Of a stretch of 37,289 nt of DNA, positions 16,305 through 27,576 are shown piece by piece (the first letter of the stretch is position 1; every line of letters starts with the position of its first letter). The notes under the pieces are model-generated. The model was given only the letters and a program-made list of their open reading frames with translations. It was not told the DNA's origin and did not search any database. The position numbers and the translations under genes were made by a program. This DNA is from Acidobacteriota bacterium (GTDB lineage: Bacteria > Acidobacteriota > Vicinamibacteria > Marinacidobacterales > Marinacidobacteraceae): the NCBI GenBank assembly GCA_022822745.1, contig JAJEAO010000120.1, positions 1-37,289 on the forward strand, written 5' to 3'.

Positions 16305-16310
16305 TAGAAT
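16305..16310 (+). promoter_or_regulatory. -10-like TAGAAT close to the start codon, possible leaderless promoter
   Basis: TAGAAT ends 10 nt before the ATG at 16321, and no Shine-Dalgarno sequence lies between them. Transcription starting at the normal distance would leave a leader of only a few nucleotides. No clear -35 is visible. A similar TAAATTCGCCG stretch occurs upstream of clpC at 21463. Confidence 0.3.
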
Positions 16311-16320
16311 CGCCGCCGTC

Positions 16321-18210
16321 ATGGGGCGGCTGGATGCGCGCGCGGTTTCGGGCGAAGCGCTGCGCCGGTTCGAGGTCCGGCTGCTGCGGGAGCTGCGCCA
16401 GCTCGACGGGATGATCCGGAGGGGCGAGATCGAGGAGGGGGTGTACCGCGTCGGCGTCGAACAGGAGATGTTCCTGATCGGCGACGGGCACCGGCCCGCG
16501 CCGAAGGCGCTGGAAGTGCTCGAGGAGCTCGACAATCCCTCGTTCACCACCGAGATCGCGCTGTTCAACCTCGAGGCGAATCTGCCGCCGATGCGGCTCG
16601 GCGGCGGTCTGCTCCGCGAGACCGAGCGCCGCCTGGAAGAAGCCATGACGCTCGCCGCCGACGCGGCGCGGCGCGTCGGCGTGGATGTCTGCCTCACCGG
16701 GATCCTCCCCACCCTCCGGCTCTCGGACATGAGCCTCGCGAACATGACCCCGCTGTCCCGCTACCGGGTGCTCGACGAGGGGCTGGCGCGGCTGCGGGGC
16801 CATCGTCCCTACACGATCCGCCTGAGCGGCGCCGACGACATCCGGGTCACGCACGACAACGTGATGCTGGAAGCGTGCAACGCCAGCTTCCAGGTCCACC
16901 TCCAGGTCGGGGCCGCGGAGTTCAGCCGCATCTACAACCTGGCGCAGCTCGTGAGCGCTCCGATCCTCGCCTGCGCGGTGAACTCGCCGCTGCTGTTCGG
17001 GCGGCGGCTCTGGCGCGAAACCCGGATCGGGCTGTTCGAGCAGAGTCTCGACACCCGCTCCAGCGGCCCCAACGTTCGCCGTCGCCAGGCGCGCGGCTCG
17101 TTCGGCCGTGACTGGGTGCGCGGGGGCGTCGTCGAGATCCTCCAGGACAACATCACCCACCACTCCGTCCTGCTGGACGCCGGCGAGCCCGACGACGAGA
17201 GCGACCCGCCGCTCCTCTCCGCGCTCACGCTCCACAACGGAACCGTGTGGCGCTGGAACCGCCCCTGCTACGGGATCACGAACGGGAAGCCTCACCTCCG
17301 GATCGAGAGCCGTTACCTCCCGAGCGGTCCGTCGCTCCCGGATCAGGTCGCCAACATGGCCCTGTGGCTCGGCCTGATGAGCGCGTTTTCGGCCGATGGC
17401 GTGGAGCCGAGCGAGGCGATGGCCTTCGAGGACGCGGCGGAGAACTTCCTCGCCGCCAGCCGCCTGGGCGTGAGGGCGGAGCTCACCTGGCTCGACGGGG
17501 AGCCCCGGCCCGCCCGCGACCTGCTGCTCGAGGATCTGATCCCGCGGGCCCGGGAGGGACTGGCCCGGAAGGGCGTCGGTCACGAGGAAGCGGACCACTA
17601 CCTCGGCATCATCGAGGAGCGGGTGCGGCGGGGCCGCTCCGGCGCGACCTGGATGCTGGAAGGACTCGATCGGCTCCGCACGCAGGCGTCGGAATCGGAG
17701 CGGTTGAGCGCGATCACCGGAGCGGCCCGCCGGCTTCAGGGCGAGGGGCAGCCGGTCCACCGCTGGGAGCTCCCCCGGCTCGGCGACTCGGGAGGGTGGA
17801 AGCACCACTACCTGCGGGTGGAGCAGTACATGACCCACGACATCCGCACCGTCCACCCCGACGAATCGGTGCAGCGGGCGGCGGCGCTCATGGAGTGGGG
17901 CCGGATCCGTCATCTCCCGGTCGAAGAGGACGGCGAGCTGGTGGGGCTGGTGTCCTACCGGAGGATCATCAAGCTGGTGGCCGAGCGCGAGCTCGGCGGC
18001 GACGAGACGATGCCGGTGCGGGACATCATGAAGAAGCGGGTCGTCACGATCGGGCCCTCGACGCTTTCCGTGGAGGCGATCCGGCTGATGAACCGGCGCG
18101 GGATCGGCTGTCTGCCGGTCGTCCACGACGGCGAGCTCGTCGGGATCGTGACCGAGCACGACTTCACGCTGATCGCCCGCGGCCTGCTCGAGGAGAAGCT
18201 CTCGGAGTAG
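16321..18210 (+). CDS. GCS2-like glutamate-cysteine/carboxylate-amine ligase fused to two CBS domains
   Basis: Predicted 629 aa in two parts. Residues about 35-430 form a GCS2-like ATP-grasp-type ligase domain: YRVGVEQEMFLIGDG, TTEIALFNLEANLPP, THDNVMLEACNASFQVHLQV and the GKPHLRIESRYLPSG block. These are the glutamate- and metal-binding regions in glutamate-cysteine ligases of this family. Residues about 500-629 are two CBS domains (YMTHDIRTVHPDESVQRAAA ... IRHLPVEEDGELVGLVS; then DIMKKRVVTIGPSTLSVEAI ... GCLPVVHDGELVGIVTEHD). CBS pairs bind adenine nucleotides, so the ligase may be energy-sensing, which is inference. The product is unproven: gamma-glutamylcysteine or another gamma-glutamyl amide. 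It is convergent with the next gene, 17 bp apart. Confidence 0.85.
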   Translation: MGRLDARAVSGEALRRFEVRLLRELRQLDGMIRRGEIEEGVYRVGVEQEMFLIGDGHRPAPKALEVLEELDNPSFTTEIALFNLEANLPPMRLGGGLLRETERRLEEAMTLAADAARRVGVDVCLTGILPTLRLSDMSLANMTPLSRYRVLDEGLARLRGHRPYTIRLSGADDIRVTHDNVMLEACNASFQVHLQVGAAEFSRIYNLAQLVSAPILACAVNSPLLFGRRLWRETRIGLFEQSLDTRSSGPNVRRRQARGSFGRDWVRGGVVEILQDNITHHSVLLDAGEPDDESDPPLLSALTLHNGTVWRWNRPCYGITNGKPHLRIESRYLPSGPSLPDQVANMALWLGLMSAFSADGVEPSEAMAFEDAAENFLAASRLGVRAELTWLDGEPRPARDLLLEDLIPRAREGLARKGVGHEEADHYLGIIEERVRRGRSGATWMLEGLDRLRTQASESERLSAITGAARRLQGEGQPVHRWELPRLGDSGGWKHHYLRVEQYMTHDIRTVHPDESVQRAAALMEWGRIRHLPVEEDGELVGLVSYRRIIKLVAERELGGDETMPVRDIMKKRVVTIGPSTLSVEAIRLMNRRGIGCLPVVHDGELVGIVTEHDFTLIARGLLEEKLSE

Positions 18211-18227
18211 TCGGGTGGGGGCGCCGG

Positions 18228-21200
18228 TTACTCCGGCGTGGAGCGGATCACCGGGGGCAGGCCGGCCCCGGCGAGGTGGAAGTTGAACGCCTCCAGTTCC
18301 TCGCCGGCGAGCTGCTCCAGCACTCGGCGCGTGTCCCCGAGTTCCCCCTCGTAGAGGGCGAGCACCTCGAGGTGCTGGTCGGTGGGACGGTGGTCGCTCC
18401 CCGCGATATAGCCGTGGAGGCTGCTCAGCTTGGCGTGGAGGCGGCGCGGCCAACGCAGCGTGTCCTGTCCGGCGTTGCCGCCGGTGAGCCGCAGCTCGAA
18501 GAGCCGCGCCTCGAGTTCCATGAGCGCGCTGTCGTACTCGGAAGCGGCTGCGCCCAGCCCCGATCCGCCGCCCACGGCGACGATGGCGGCGCCGAGGGCC
18601 CGGCGATCGCCGGTCTGTCGGCGCAGCCACTCGATCTCCTCGATCATGGCGCCCACCTCGCCGACCATCTCCTGGATCCGCAGCAGCGTGCCGATCTGCT
18701 CCGGGATCGCGGCGCCGCCGTTCGGCGCGTCGGGGTCGGCGAGGACCCGGAGCGGCGCCTCGGCGCTGTCGTCTCCAGCGACGAGTCGCACGGTGTACTC
18801 GCCCGGAGCGAGCAGCGTGGAGACGGGACGCGACTCGGTCAGGAGGCGGAAGCCCCGGGCGGGCAGGACCTGGTGCGGGCTGTCGAGGGGCGGCGTCCGG
18901 AGCCGCGGCTGTCGGGTGGGCTCGTTCCGCAGGTTCCAGACGACCCGGTGCAGGCCCGCGGCGCCGTCGCCGTCGAGCGTGCGCGCGACCTCGCCGTCCG
19001 GGTCCAGGATCTCGACCGAGACGCCGCCCGTGACGGCTTCCGGCAGCCGGTAGTGGATCGTGGCGCCATAGGGCGGGTTCTGCCCGGCGCCGGGATCCTC
19101 GGGCTGGCTCATCGGGGACGGCCGCATCCGGAAGCGCCAGGCGTCGCGGGGCTGGAACAGCCGCGGCTCCTCCTCGCCGACCGCTTCCGGCCACTCGCGG
19201 AGCGGCGAGATGTCGTCGAGGATCCAGAACCCGCGGCCGTAGGTCGCCGCCACCAGATCGGAAAACCGCTCCTGGATCGTGAGCCAGTGCACCGGCGCGC
19301 GCGGGAGGTTCGACTGGAGCGACTCCCAGGTCGCGCCGTCGTCGAAGGAGACGAAGACCGCGTTCTCGGTTCCGAGGAAGAGCAGGCCGCGGCGGACCGG
19401 ATCCTCCCGGATCGTGTGCGCGTAGCTGTGGGTGTGCTGCGGGAGGTCGGCTCCGAGTCGGCGCCAGCTCGCCCCGAAGTCGGTGGTGGCGTAGGCGTAG
19501 GTCCCCGTGTCCCCGAGCTGATGGAGATCCACGGTCACGTACGCCTTCCCGGCGGCGAACCGCGAGGGCTCGATGTTCGAGAAGGTCCCGAGGGGCGGCA
19601 GATCCGGGAGGTTCGCCGAGAGGTCCTCCCACGACGCGCCGCCGCTCCGCGAGACGTGGAGCTTGCCGTCGTTGCTGCCGGCCCACAGGACGCCGGCCGT
19701 GTGCGGTGATTCGGCCAGCGAGAACAGGACCGCCGCGTAGGTGGGGCTCACGTCGTCGAAGGTGAGTCCTCCGGTCTTCTGCTGGAGGGCCGGGTCGTCG
19801 GTCGTCAGATCGGGGCTGATCGCCGTCCACGACTGCCCCGCATCCGTCGTGACGTGGACCCGCTGGCTGCCGGCGTACACCCGGTTCGAATCGTGCGGCG
19901 AGATGTGGATCGGAAAGGTCCACTGGAACCGGTCCCGGAGCTCGAGGGCGCCCCACCCTTCGGGGTTGTCCGGCCAGACGCTCACGTTCCGGGCCTGCCC
20001 GGTGGCGTCCTCGTAGCGTTCGAGGATGCCCTCGTAGCACCCCGACCAGACCACCCCCGAGTCCGAGGGGTCGGGGATGGCGAAACCGGATTCGCATCCT
20101 CCCACCGGCGCCCACGCGCCGATGGGGATCGGCCCCGACGTGAGGCTGTTCGACGGCCCCCGCGAGGACGGGCCGTCCTGACGGTTCCCCATGACCCGGT
20201 AGGGGACTTCGTCGTCGGTGTACACGTGGTACATCTGCGCGATCGGCAGTCGCGGGCGATGCCAGGTCTCGCCGCGGTTCGTCGAGATGCTGACGCCGCC
20301 GTCGTGGCCCACGATCATCCGATCGGGCTGATCGGGAGCGATCCACATGTCGTGGTGGTCGCCCCCGGAGTCGTTCAGGAAGGTCGTGAAGCCCCCGTCG
20401 GTCGTTGTCGTGTGGCGGGTGGCGAGGAAGTGGGCTTCGTCGGGGTCGTCGGGAGCGGCGACCACCCGCGTGTAGTAGTGCGGCCGCTGCATCAGGGTGT
20501 GGTCCCGGTTCACCAGCCGCCAGGTGTCGCCGGCATCGTCGGAACGCCACAGCGATCCGTCGTCCTCGGGACGGATGGGCGCGAAGTCCTCGTTCGAGCT
20601 GGTCTCGATCAGGGCGTAGATCCGCCGGGGATCCGCGGGCGTCATCGCGAGGGCGATCTTGCCGAGCGGCGAAGCCGGGAGGCCGTCGCCCTCGAGCCGT
20701 TCCCAGGTGTCGCCGCCATCGGAGGAGCGGAAGATGCCGCTCCCCGGGCCTCCGCTCTCCCGGCCCCAGGTCCGGATCCGCATCTGCCACATGGCGGCGA
20801 ACAGCAGCCGCGGGTTCGCCGGGCTGATCACGACCTCCGATGCTCCCGTGTTCTCGTCCACGAAGAGCACCCGCTCCCAGCTTCCCCCGCCGTCCGTGGT
20901 GCGGAAGATCCCCCGCTCCTGCTGCGGCCCGTAGAGGTGTCCCAGGGCGGCCACCCACGCCACTTCCGGATCCTCGGGATGGGTCGCGATCCGCGAGATC
21001 CTCCCGGTCGCCTCCAGCCCGGCGTGGGTCCAGGTTTCCCCCCGGTCGGTGGAGCGGTACACCCCGTTGCCGAGCGAGACGTTGCTGCGGATGTGCGCCT
21101 CGCCGGTGCCGGCCCAGACCACGTTCGGGTCGGCGTCGGAGACGGCAAGGGCGCCGATCGAAAGGACGGGCTGATCGTCGAAGACGGGGGTCCACCGGAT

Positions 21201-21413
21201 CCCGGCGTCGTCGGAGCGGAAGACGCCGCCGGATGCGGCGCCGAAGTAGTAGGTGTTCGGATCGCCGGGGACGCCCGCGACGGCGGCGACGCGGTTCCCG
21301 ACGGGACCGATGTGGCGCCAGCGGAGCGCGTCGAAGGAGTCCTCGGCGGCCGTCGCCCGACCGGCGGCGAGGGCGAGGAGGAGGGCGGCGAAGGGGTGGG
21401 GAAGGCGGCGCAT
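18228..21413 (-). CDS. Exported BNR/sortilin-like repeat beta-propeller protein
   Basis: Predicted 1061 aa with a signal peptide (MRRLPHPFAALLLALAAGRATA). Residues about 25-700 carry repeated Asp-box/BNR motifs of the S-x-D-x-G-x-[ST]-W type (FRSDDAGIRWTP, YRSTDRGETWTH, FRTTDGGGSWER, FRSSDGGDTWER, WRSDDAGDTWRL, VTTDAGQSWTA). These form one or two beta-propellers like those in sortilin/VPS10 proteins. An FlgD-like Ig segment follows (VSVEILDPDGEVARTLDGDG) and then a helical C-terminal part. Such proteins are often annotated as glycosyl hydrolases, but no sialidase catalytic set is evident, so an adhesion or binding role is equally likely. G-rich GGGGGAG precedes ATG 21413 by about 11 nt. It is monocistronic and divergent from clpC. 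Confidence 0.85.
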   Translation of the reverse strand: MRRLPHPFAALLLALAAGRATAAEDSFDALRWRHIGPVGNRVAAVAGVPGDPNTYYFGAASGGVFRSDDAGIRWTPVFDDQPVLSIGALAVSDADPNVVWAGTGEAHIRSNVSLGNGVYRSTDRGETWTHAGLEATGRISRIATHPEDPEVAWVAALGHLYGPQQERGIFRTTDGGGSWERVLFVDENTGASEVVISPANPRLLFAAMWQMRIRTWGRESGGPGSGIFRSSDGGDTWERLEGDGLPASPLGKIALAMTPADPRRIYALIETSSNEDFAPIRPEDDGSLWRSDDAGDTWRLVNRDHTLMQRPHYYTRVVAAPDDPDEAHFLATRHTTTTDGGFTTFLNDSGGDHHDMWIAPDQPDRMIVGHDGGVSISTNRGETWHRPRLPIAQMYHVYTDDEVPYRVMGNRQDGPSSRGPSNSLTSGPIPIGAWAPVGGCESGFAIPDPSDSGVVWSGCYEGILERYEDATGQARNVSVWPDNPEGWGALELRDRFQWTFPIHISPHDSNRVYAGSQRVHVTTDAGQSWTAISPDLTTDDPALQQKTGGLTFDDVSPTYAAVLFSLAESPHTAGVLWAGSNDGKLHVSRSGGASWEDLSANLPDLPPLGTFSNIEPSRFAAGKAYVTVDLHQLGDTGTYAYATTDFGASWRRLGADLPQHTHSYAHTIREDPVRRGLLFLGTENAVFVSFDDGATWESLQSNLPRAPVHWLTIQERFSDLVAATYGRGFWILDDISPLREWPEAVGEEEPRLFQPRDAWRFRMRPSPMSQPEDPGAGQNPPYGATIHYRLPEAVTGGVSVEILDPDGEVARTLDGDGAAGLHRVVWNLRNEPTRQPRLRTPPLDSPHQVLPARGFRLLTESRPVSTLLAPGEYTVRLVAGDDSAEAPLRVLADPDAPNGGAAIPEQIGTLLRIQEMVGEVGAMIEEIEWLRRQTGDRRALGAAIVAVGGGSGLGAAASEYDSALMELEARLFELRLTGGNAGQDTLRWPRRLHAKLSSLHGYIAGSDHRPTDQHLEVLALYEGELGDTRRVLEQLAGEELEAFNFHLAGAGLPPVIRSTPE

Positions 21414-21462
21414 CAGCGCGAAGTCTCCCCCATCGGGGACGAGGCGCGCGGCGGGCGGCTGC

Positions 21463-21468
21463 TAAATT
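21463..21468 (+). promoter_or_regulatory. -10-like TAAATT upstream of clpC
   Basis: TAAATT is the only AT-rich hexamer in the 106-bp divergent gap. It lies about 50 nt before the GTG start of the clpC-like gene. No recognisable -35 stands 17 nt upstream. Confidence 0.3.
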
Positions 21469-21519
21469 CGCCGGGCGGCCCTGGAGCGGGGCCTCCGGCA
21501 GCAGAAAAGTCCTTCCACA

Positions 21520-23996
<2,477 letters not shown>

Positions 23997-24000
<4 letters not shown>

Positions 24001-26435
24001 TCCCCGCCGCTCCGTTCCGATCCCGCCCGCGACTCGCGCTGACGGCCGCCTGCCTGGGACTCCTCGCCGTCCCGGCGGCCGCGGTTCAGCAGGAGATCGA
24101 GACCGTGGAGGCGGTCGTGATCGAAGGCAACGACCTGATCGCGACCGACGCCTGGATGGCGCACCTCACGGTCCAGCCCGGCGACCCGGTGGATCGGGAA
24201 GCGCTGCGCGCCGAGTTCCGCGCCCTCTGGGAGACCGGCTTCGCGGACGACCTGCGCCTCGAGCTGCGGCCCGGGGAACGAGGGGGGAAGATCGTCGTCT
24301 TCGTCGTGCATGAGCGTCCGCGAGTGGATGCTCTCGAATTCCTCGGTTCCGAGGAACTCGACGACGACGACATCCTCGAGAAGATGGAGGAAGAGGACGC
24401 CCGGATCGTCGTCGGGGCTCCCTACGACCCGGAGAAGGTCGTGCGCGCCCGCGACCTGATCCACGAGATGCTCGTGGACAAGGGTCGAACCGAAGGGGCG
24501 GTCACGAGCGAGATCACCGAGGAGGACGGGGATGTCCGCGTCGTCTTCCACATCCGGGACGAGCAGCAGATCCGGATTCGCCGGGTCCGCTTCGACGGGA
24601 TCGAGGCGCTCGACGACTGGGTGCTGCGGTGGGCGATGAAGAAGACCCGCGAGAGCCACGCCATGGGAGCGCTGCTCGGCGGCTCGACCTACACCGAGGA
24701 GCAGTACGCGGAGGACATCGAGAACGTCCGTCAGGAGTACCTCAAGCGGGGCTACCTCGACGTCTCGTTCGGTCCGCCCCAGTTCTCCTACGAGGACGGA
24801 CACTCCCGGTCGTTCCTGTTCTGGAAGCGTCCCAAGCGGTGGATGGACATCGTGATCCCGGTCTCGGAAGGCAACCAGTACCGGGTCGGCGAGGTCAGCG
24901 TGGAGGGAGCCTCCGTCTTCCCGGCCGAGTTCGTCCGGTCGTTCTTCCCTCTCGCCGAGGGAGAGGTCTATGACGAGTCCCGGGTGACCAAGGGGCTCGA
25001 TTCGCTCCGGGAGCTCTACGGGGCGCGCGGCTACGTCCAGTTCACCGGGTTCCCGACCTGGAGCCGACGCCCGGAGGAGCGGATCGTGGACGTCGTGATC
25101 AACCTCGCAGAGGAGGATCAGTTCCTCGTGAACCGGATCGAGTTCCGGGGCAACTCCACGACGAAGGACCGGGTGATCCGACGGGAGATGTGGCTCAACG
25201 AGCAGGACATCATGAACATGGAGCTGCTCAAGGCTTCCATCCAGCGGATCAACCAGCTCGGTTACTTCCGTCCCATCGAGCAGCCCGACATCCAGCCGAG
25301 CCCCGACGACGAGACCCGCCTCGACATCACGCTCGATCTCGTCGAGGAGAACCGGAACCAGCTCACGTTCGGCGCCGGAGTCTCCGGGCTCGAAGGGTTC
25401 TTCGTGAACGCCTCGTTCGGGACGACGAACTTCCTCGGGCGCGGCGAGACGGCGAACTTCACCGTCCAGACCGGGAGCCGGACCCAGAACTACCAGATCG
25501 CGATCACCGACCCCTACTTCATGGACAAGCCGGTGACGCTCGGGTTCGATGTCTTCAAGCGCACCCTGAAGCTGCGGGAGTTCACCCGCGACGACATCGG
25601 CGGCCGGATCATCTTCGGCATCCCCCTCGGGCGGTGGTCGAGGACGTTCCTGAACTACGGCTACTCGATCATCACGGTCCGGGAGCCCGACCCGGACATC
25701 GTCCTGAACCTCTACGACCTCTACTACAACTCGACGTACCTCGACCCGCGGTTCTACGGGCTCTCCGGGAACTTCCGGGAGAGCAAGATCAGCCCGACCT
25801 ACGTGTTCAACACGGTGGACCATCCGATCTTCCCCAGCACCGGGCGCAAGCTCACCGCATCGCTGGACATCGCCGGCGGGATGCTCGGCGGCAACGTCCA
25901 CTACTACAAGCCGACGCTCGAGGCGGTGGCCCACACGCGGGTCATCGGGGCGACCTCGCTCGGGCTGCGAGTCATGGGGAGCTACCTCCACGGCTACGGA
26001 GGCGCCGACCCGCCGCCGGGCGAGGAGATCGACATCTTCGACGTGGAGCAGACCGGCGTCCCGTACTACAACCGTTTCTTCCTCGGTGGCGAGTACCAGA
26101 TCCGCGGCTTCTACATCCGATCCGTGGGCCCGCGGAACTCGAGCGGACAGCTCCTCGGCGGGAACAAGATGCTGCTGTTCAACGCGGAATACGCCATCCC
26201 GCTCGCCGGACCGCTCCGGGCGATCCTGTTCTTCGACGCCGGGAACGCGTTCGCCGAAGAGGACACGTGGAACCTCGACATGCTCCAGAACCTCCGCACC
26301 TCCACCGGGATCGAGATGCGGGTCTTCATCCCCATGCTGAACGTCCCGTTCCGGCTGATCTTCGCCTACAATCCCCATCGGGATTACTACCATCGGGCCA
26401 CCGCTTTCGTTTTCGGGATCGGGACCACCTTCTAG
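23997..26435 (+). CDS. bamA: Outer-membrane assembly factor BamA
   Basis: Predicted 812 aa, the usual BamA size. After the signal peptide come five POTRA domains (about 30-440). They are recognisable as repeated beta-alpha units such as VEAVVIEGNDLIATDAWMAH, IRIRRVRFDGIEALDDWVLR, YRVGEVSVEGASVFPAEFVR and LVNRIEFRGNSTTKDRVIRR. The Omp85 barrel follows, with GLEGFFVNASFGTTNFLGRG, the conserved loop-6 motif QIRGF (Ile702-Phe705) and a terminal aromatic (GTTF). BamA inserts barrel proteins into the outer membrane, which would include the TonB receptor and the barrel-like protein here. The start is ATG 23997, inside the clpC stop. POTRA1-2 contain a notably acidic stretch (EELDDDDILEKMEEEDAR). skp follows 75 bp later, the classical order. 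Confidence 0.95.
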
Positions 26436-26456
26436 ACTGCGCCGGGGCCGCCTCCG

Positions 26457-26472
26457 GCGGGCCAGGGCCCGC
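26457..26472. other. Small inverted repeat between bamA and skp
   Basis: GCGGGCC-AG-GGCCCGC, a 7-bp symmetric element in the 75-bp spacer. The 2-nt loop means that only 5-6 pairs can form in RNA. It could be a weak attenuator or a binding site; it is not convincing as a terminator. Confidence 0.25.
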
Positions 26473-26510
26473 TGCGTGCCCCCTAGCGTTCACGGAGTTG
26501 ACCTAAGGCC

Positions 26511-27107
26511 ATGAGCTTCTTCCATCGTCGCCGCCGCGCCCGGATTTCCGCCGCGCCGCGCCTTCTTGCCCGAGTGCTCGCCCCGGCGGCCCTGTCCGCC
26601 GGGCTCGTCGCGTTCCCCGCCGCGGGCGGCGCCCAGGAGCCGGGTCCGACGCGGATCGCCGTCATAGACATCGATCGGGTCGCCCAGGAGTCCAGCCGGG
26701 GCCAGGCGCTGTTCACCGAGCTCCAGGCGCTCCAGGAGGAGATCCTCCGCGGCCGGCAGACTCGGGAACAGGAGATCCGCGATCTCACGAACCGGGCCGG
26801 CTCGCAGCTCCTCTCCAACGAGGCCCGCGCCGACCTCACCCGGGACATCGAGCGGCGGCAGACCGACCTGCAGCGCTGGCTGGAAGACCAGCAGCGCGAA
26901 TTCAACGAGCAGCAGGCCACCGGCTTCCAGGCTCTCGAGGCCGATCTGGGTCCGGTCGTCGAGGAAGTGGCCCGGGAGCGGAACATCCAGCTCATCATCC
27001 GGGTCAGCCCCGGCCTCACCTTCGTCATGGACCCGTCGCTCGACATCTCGGCCGAAGTGATCTCCCGGTTCAACGCGCTGTCCGGGAGCGGCGGCGAAGA
27101 GGGCTGA
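26511..27107 (+). CDS. skp: Skp/OmpH-like periplasmic chaperone
   Basis: Predicted 198 aa. A long Arg-rich signal peptide runs to about residue 42 (ending FPAAGGAQ). The OmpH core follows: TRIAVIDIDRVAQESSRG, a long charged amphipathic coiled coil (about 65-150, rich in Glu/Gln/Arg) forming the tentacles, then NIQLIIRVSPGLTFVMDPSL and DISAEVISRFN. Skp trimers hold unfolded outer-membrane proteins in the periplasm and hand them to BamA, which is encoded just upstream. The assignment rests on domain plus position. ATG 26511 gives the only signal peptide; the Shine-Dalgarno sequence is poor (AAGG too close), so translation may depend on bamA. Confidence 0.88.
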   Translation: MSFFHRRRRARISAAPRLLARVLAPAALSAGLVAFPAAGGAQEPGPTRIAVIDIDRVAQESSRGQALFTELQALQEEILRGRQTREQEIRDLTNRAGSQLLSNEARADLTRDIERRQTDLQRWLEDQQREFNEQQATGFQALEADLGPVVEEVARERNIQLIIRVSPGLTFVMDPSLDISAEVISRFNALSGSGGEEG

Positions 27108-27121
27108 GCCCTCCGGGCCTC

Positions 27122-27526
27122 ATGGCCGACCCCGTCGGCGGGAACCCTGGCCCGGCTGCGGCGAGGCCCCTGCTCGACGCCTGCGCCGAACCCGTCGGGG
27201 ACACGATTCAGGCCACTCGGCTCGTCCCGCCGGAGGAGCCCTTCTTCGCCGGCCACTTCCCCTCGCTTCCGGTGGCGCCGGGCGTCTTCCTCCTCGAGGC
27301 GCTGGCCGAGTGCGGCCGGCGACTTCACGGGGAGGCGGGCCGCGGGTGGCGGCTGGCGGAGGTGGAGAAAGTGCGGTTTCGCCGCCGGGTCTCGCCCGGA
27401 GATCGCCTCGATCTGACGGTCACCCGCGTCGGCGGATCCTCCGGGCGCTGCCGGTTCCGGGGCTCGGTTCGGGTCGGGGGGCGTCCGGCGGTGGAAGCGG
27501 CGTTCACGCTCGCGGCTGCCGGATGA
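27122..27526 (+). CDS. fabZ: FabZ-like 3-hydroxyacyl-ACP dehydratase
   Basis: Predicted 134 aa hot-dog-fold protein. The active-site helix block is FFAGHFPSLPVAPGVFLLEA, with catalytic His45 and Glu59, 14 residues apart as in FabZ. The rest of the fold is present (LAEVEKVRFRRRVSPGDRLD; GRCRFRGSVRVGGRPAVEAAF). It would dehydrate 3-hydroxyacyl-ACP in fatty-acid synthesis. In many diderms fabZ follows skp with lpxD and lpxA, but no lpx genes are here. The N-terminal 20 residues are Pro/Ala-rich and unlike FabZ, so the start may be slightly later, though no better start codon is obvious. The stop overlaps a tiny downstream ORF by ATGA. Confidence 0.82.
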   Translation: MADPVGGNPGPAAARPLLDACAEPVGDTIQATRLVPPEEPFFAGHFPSLPVAPGVFLLEALAECGRRLHGEAGRGWRLAEVEKVRFRRRVSPGDRLDLTVTRVGGSSGRCRFRGSVRVGGRPAVEAAFTLAAAG

Positions 27527-27576
27527 CCACCGCGGGTTTGCTGGGTCCGGTCGCGCATCGGCTCGCCGCCGGATGA
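27523..27576 (+). CDS. 17-codon bridging ORF between fabZ and the TonB-like gene
   Basis: ATG at 27523 overlaps the fabZ stop (ATGA), and its own stop overlaps the next start (ATGA at 27573-27576). It encodes MTTAGLLGPVAHRLAAG. The two junctions share the near-identical GC(T/C)GCCGGATGAC, which suggests a local duplication. It may only carry ribosomes from fabZ to the TonB-like gene. I do not claim a functional peptide. Confidence 0.35.
   Translation: MTTAGLLGPVAHRLAAG

Noticed and set aside
18228-21413. Calling the BNR protein a sialidase
   Set aside because: It has Asp-box repeats but I see no catalytic arginine triad or RIP-type motif, so only a propeller/sortilin-like description is justified.
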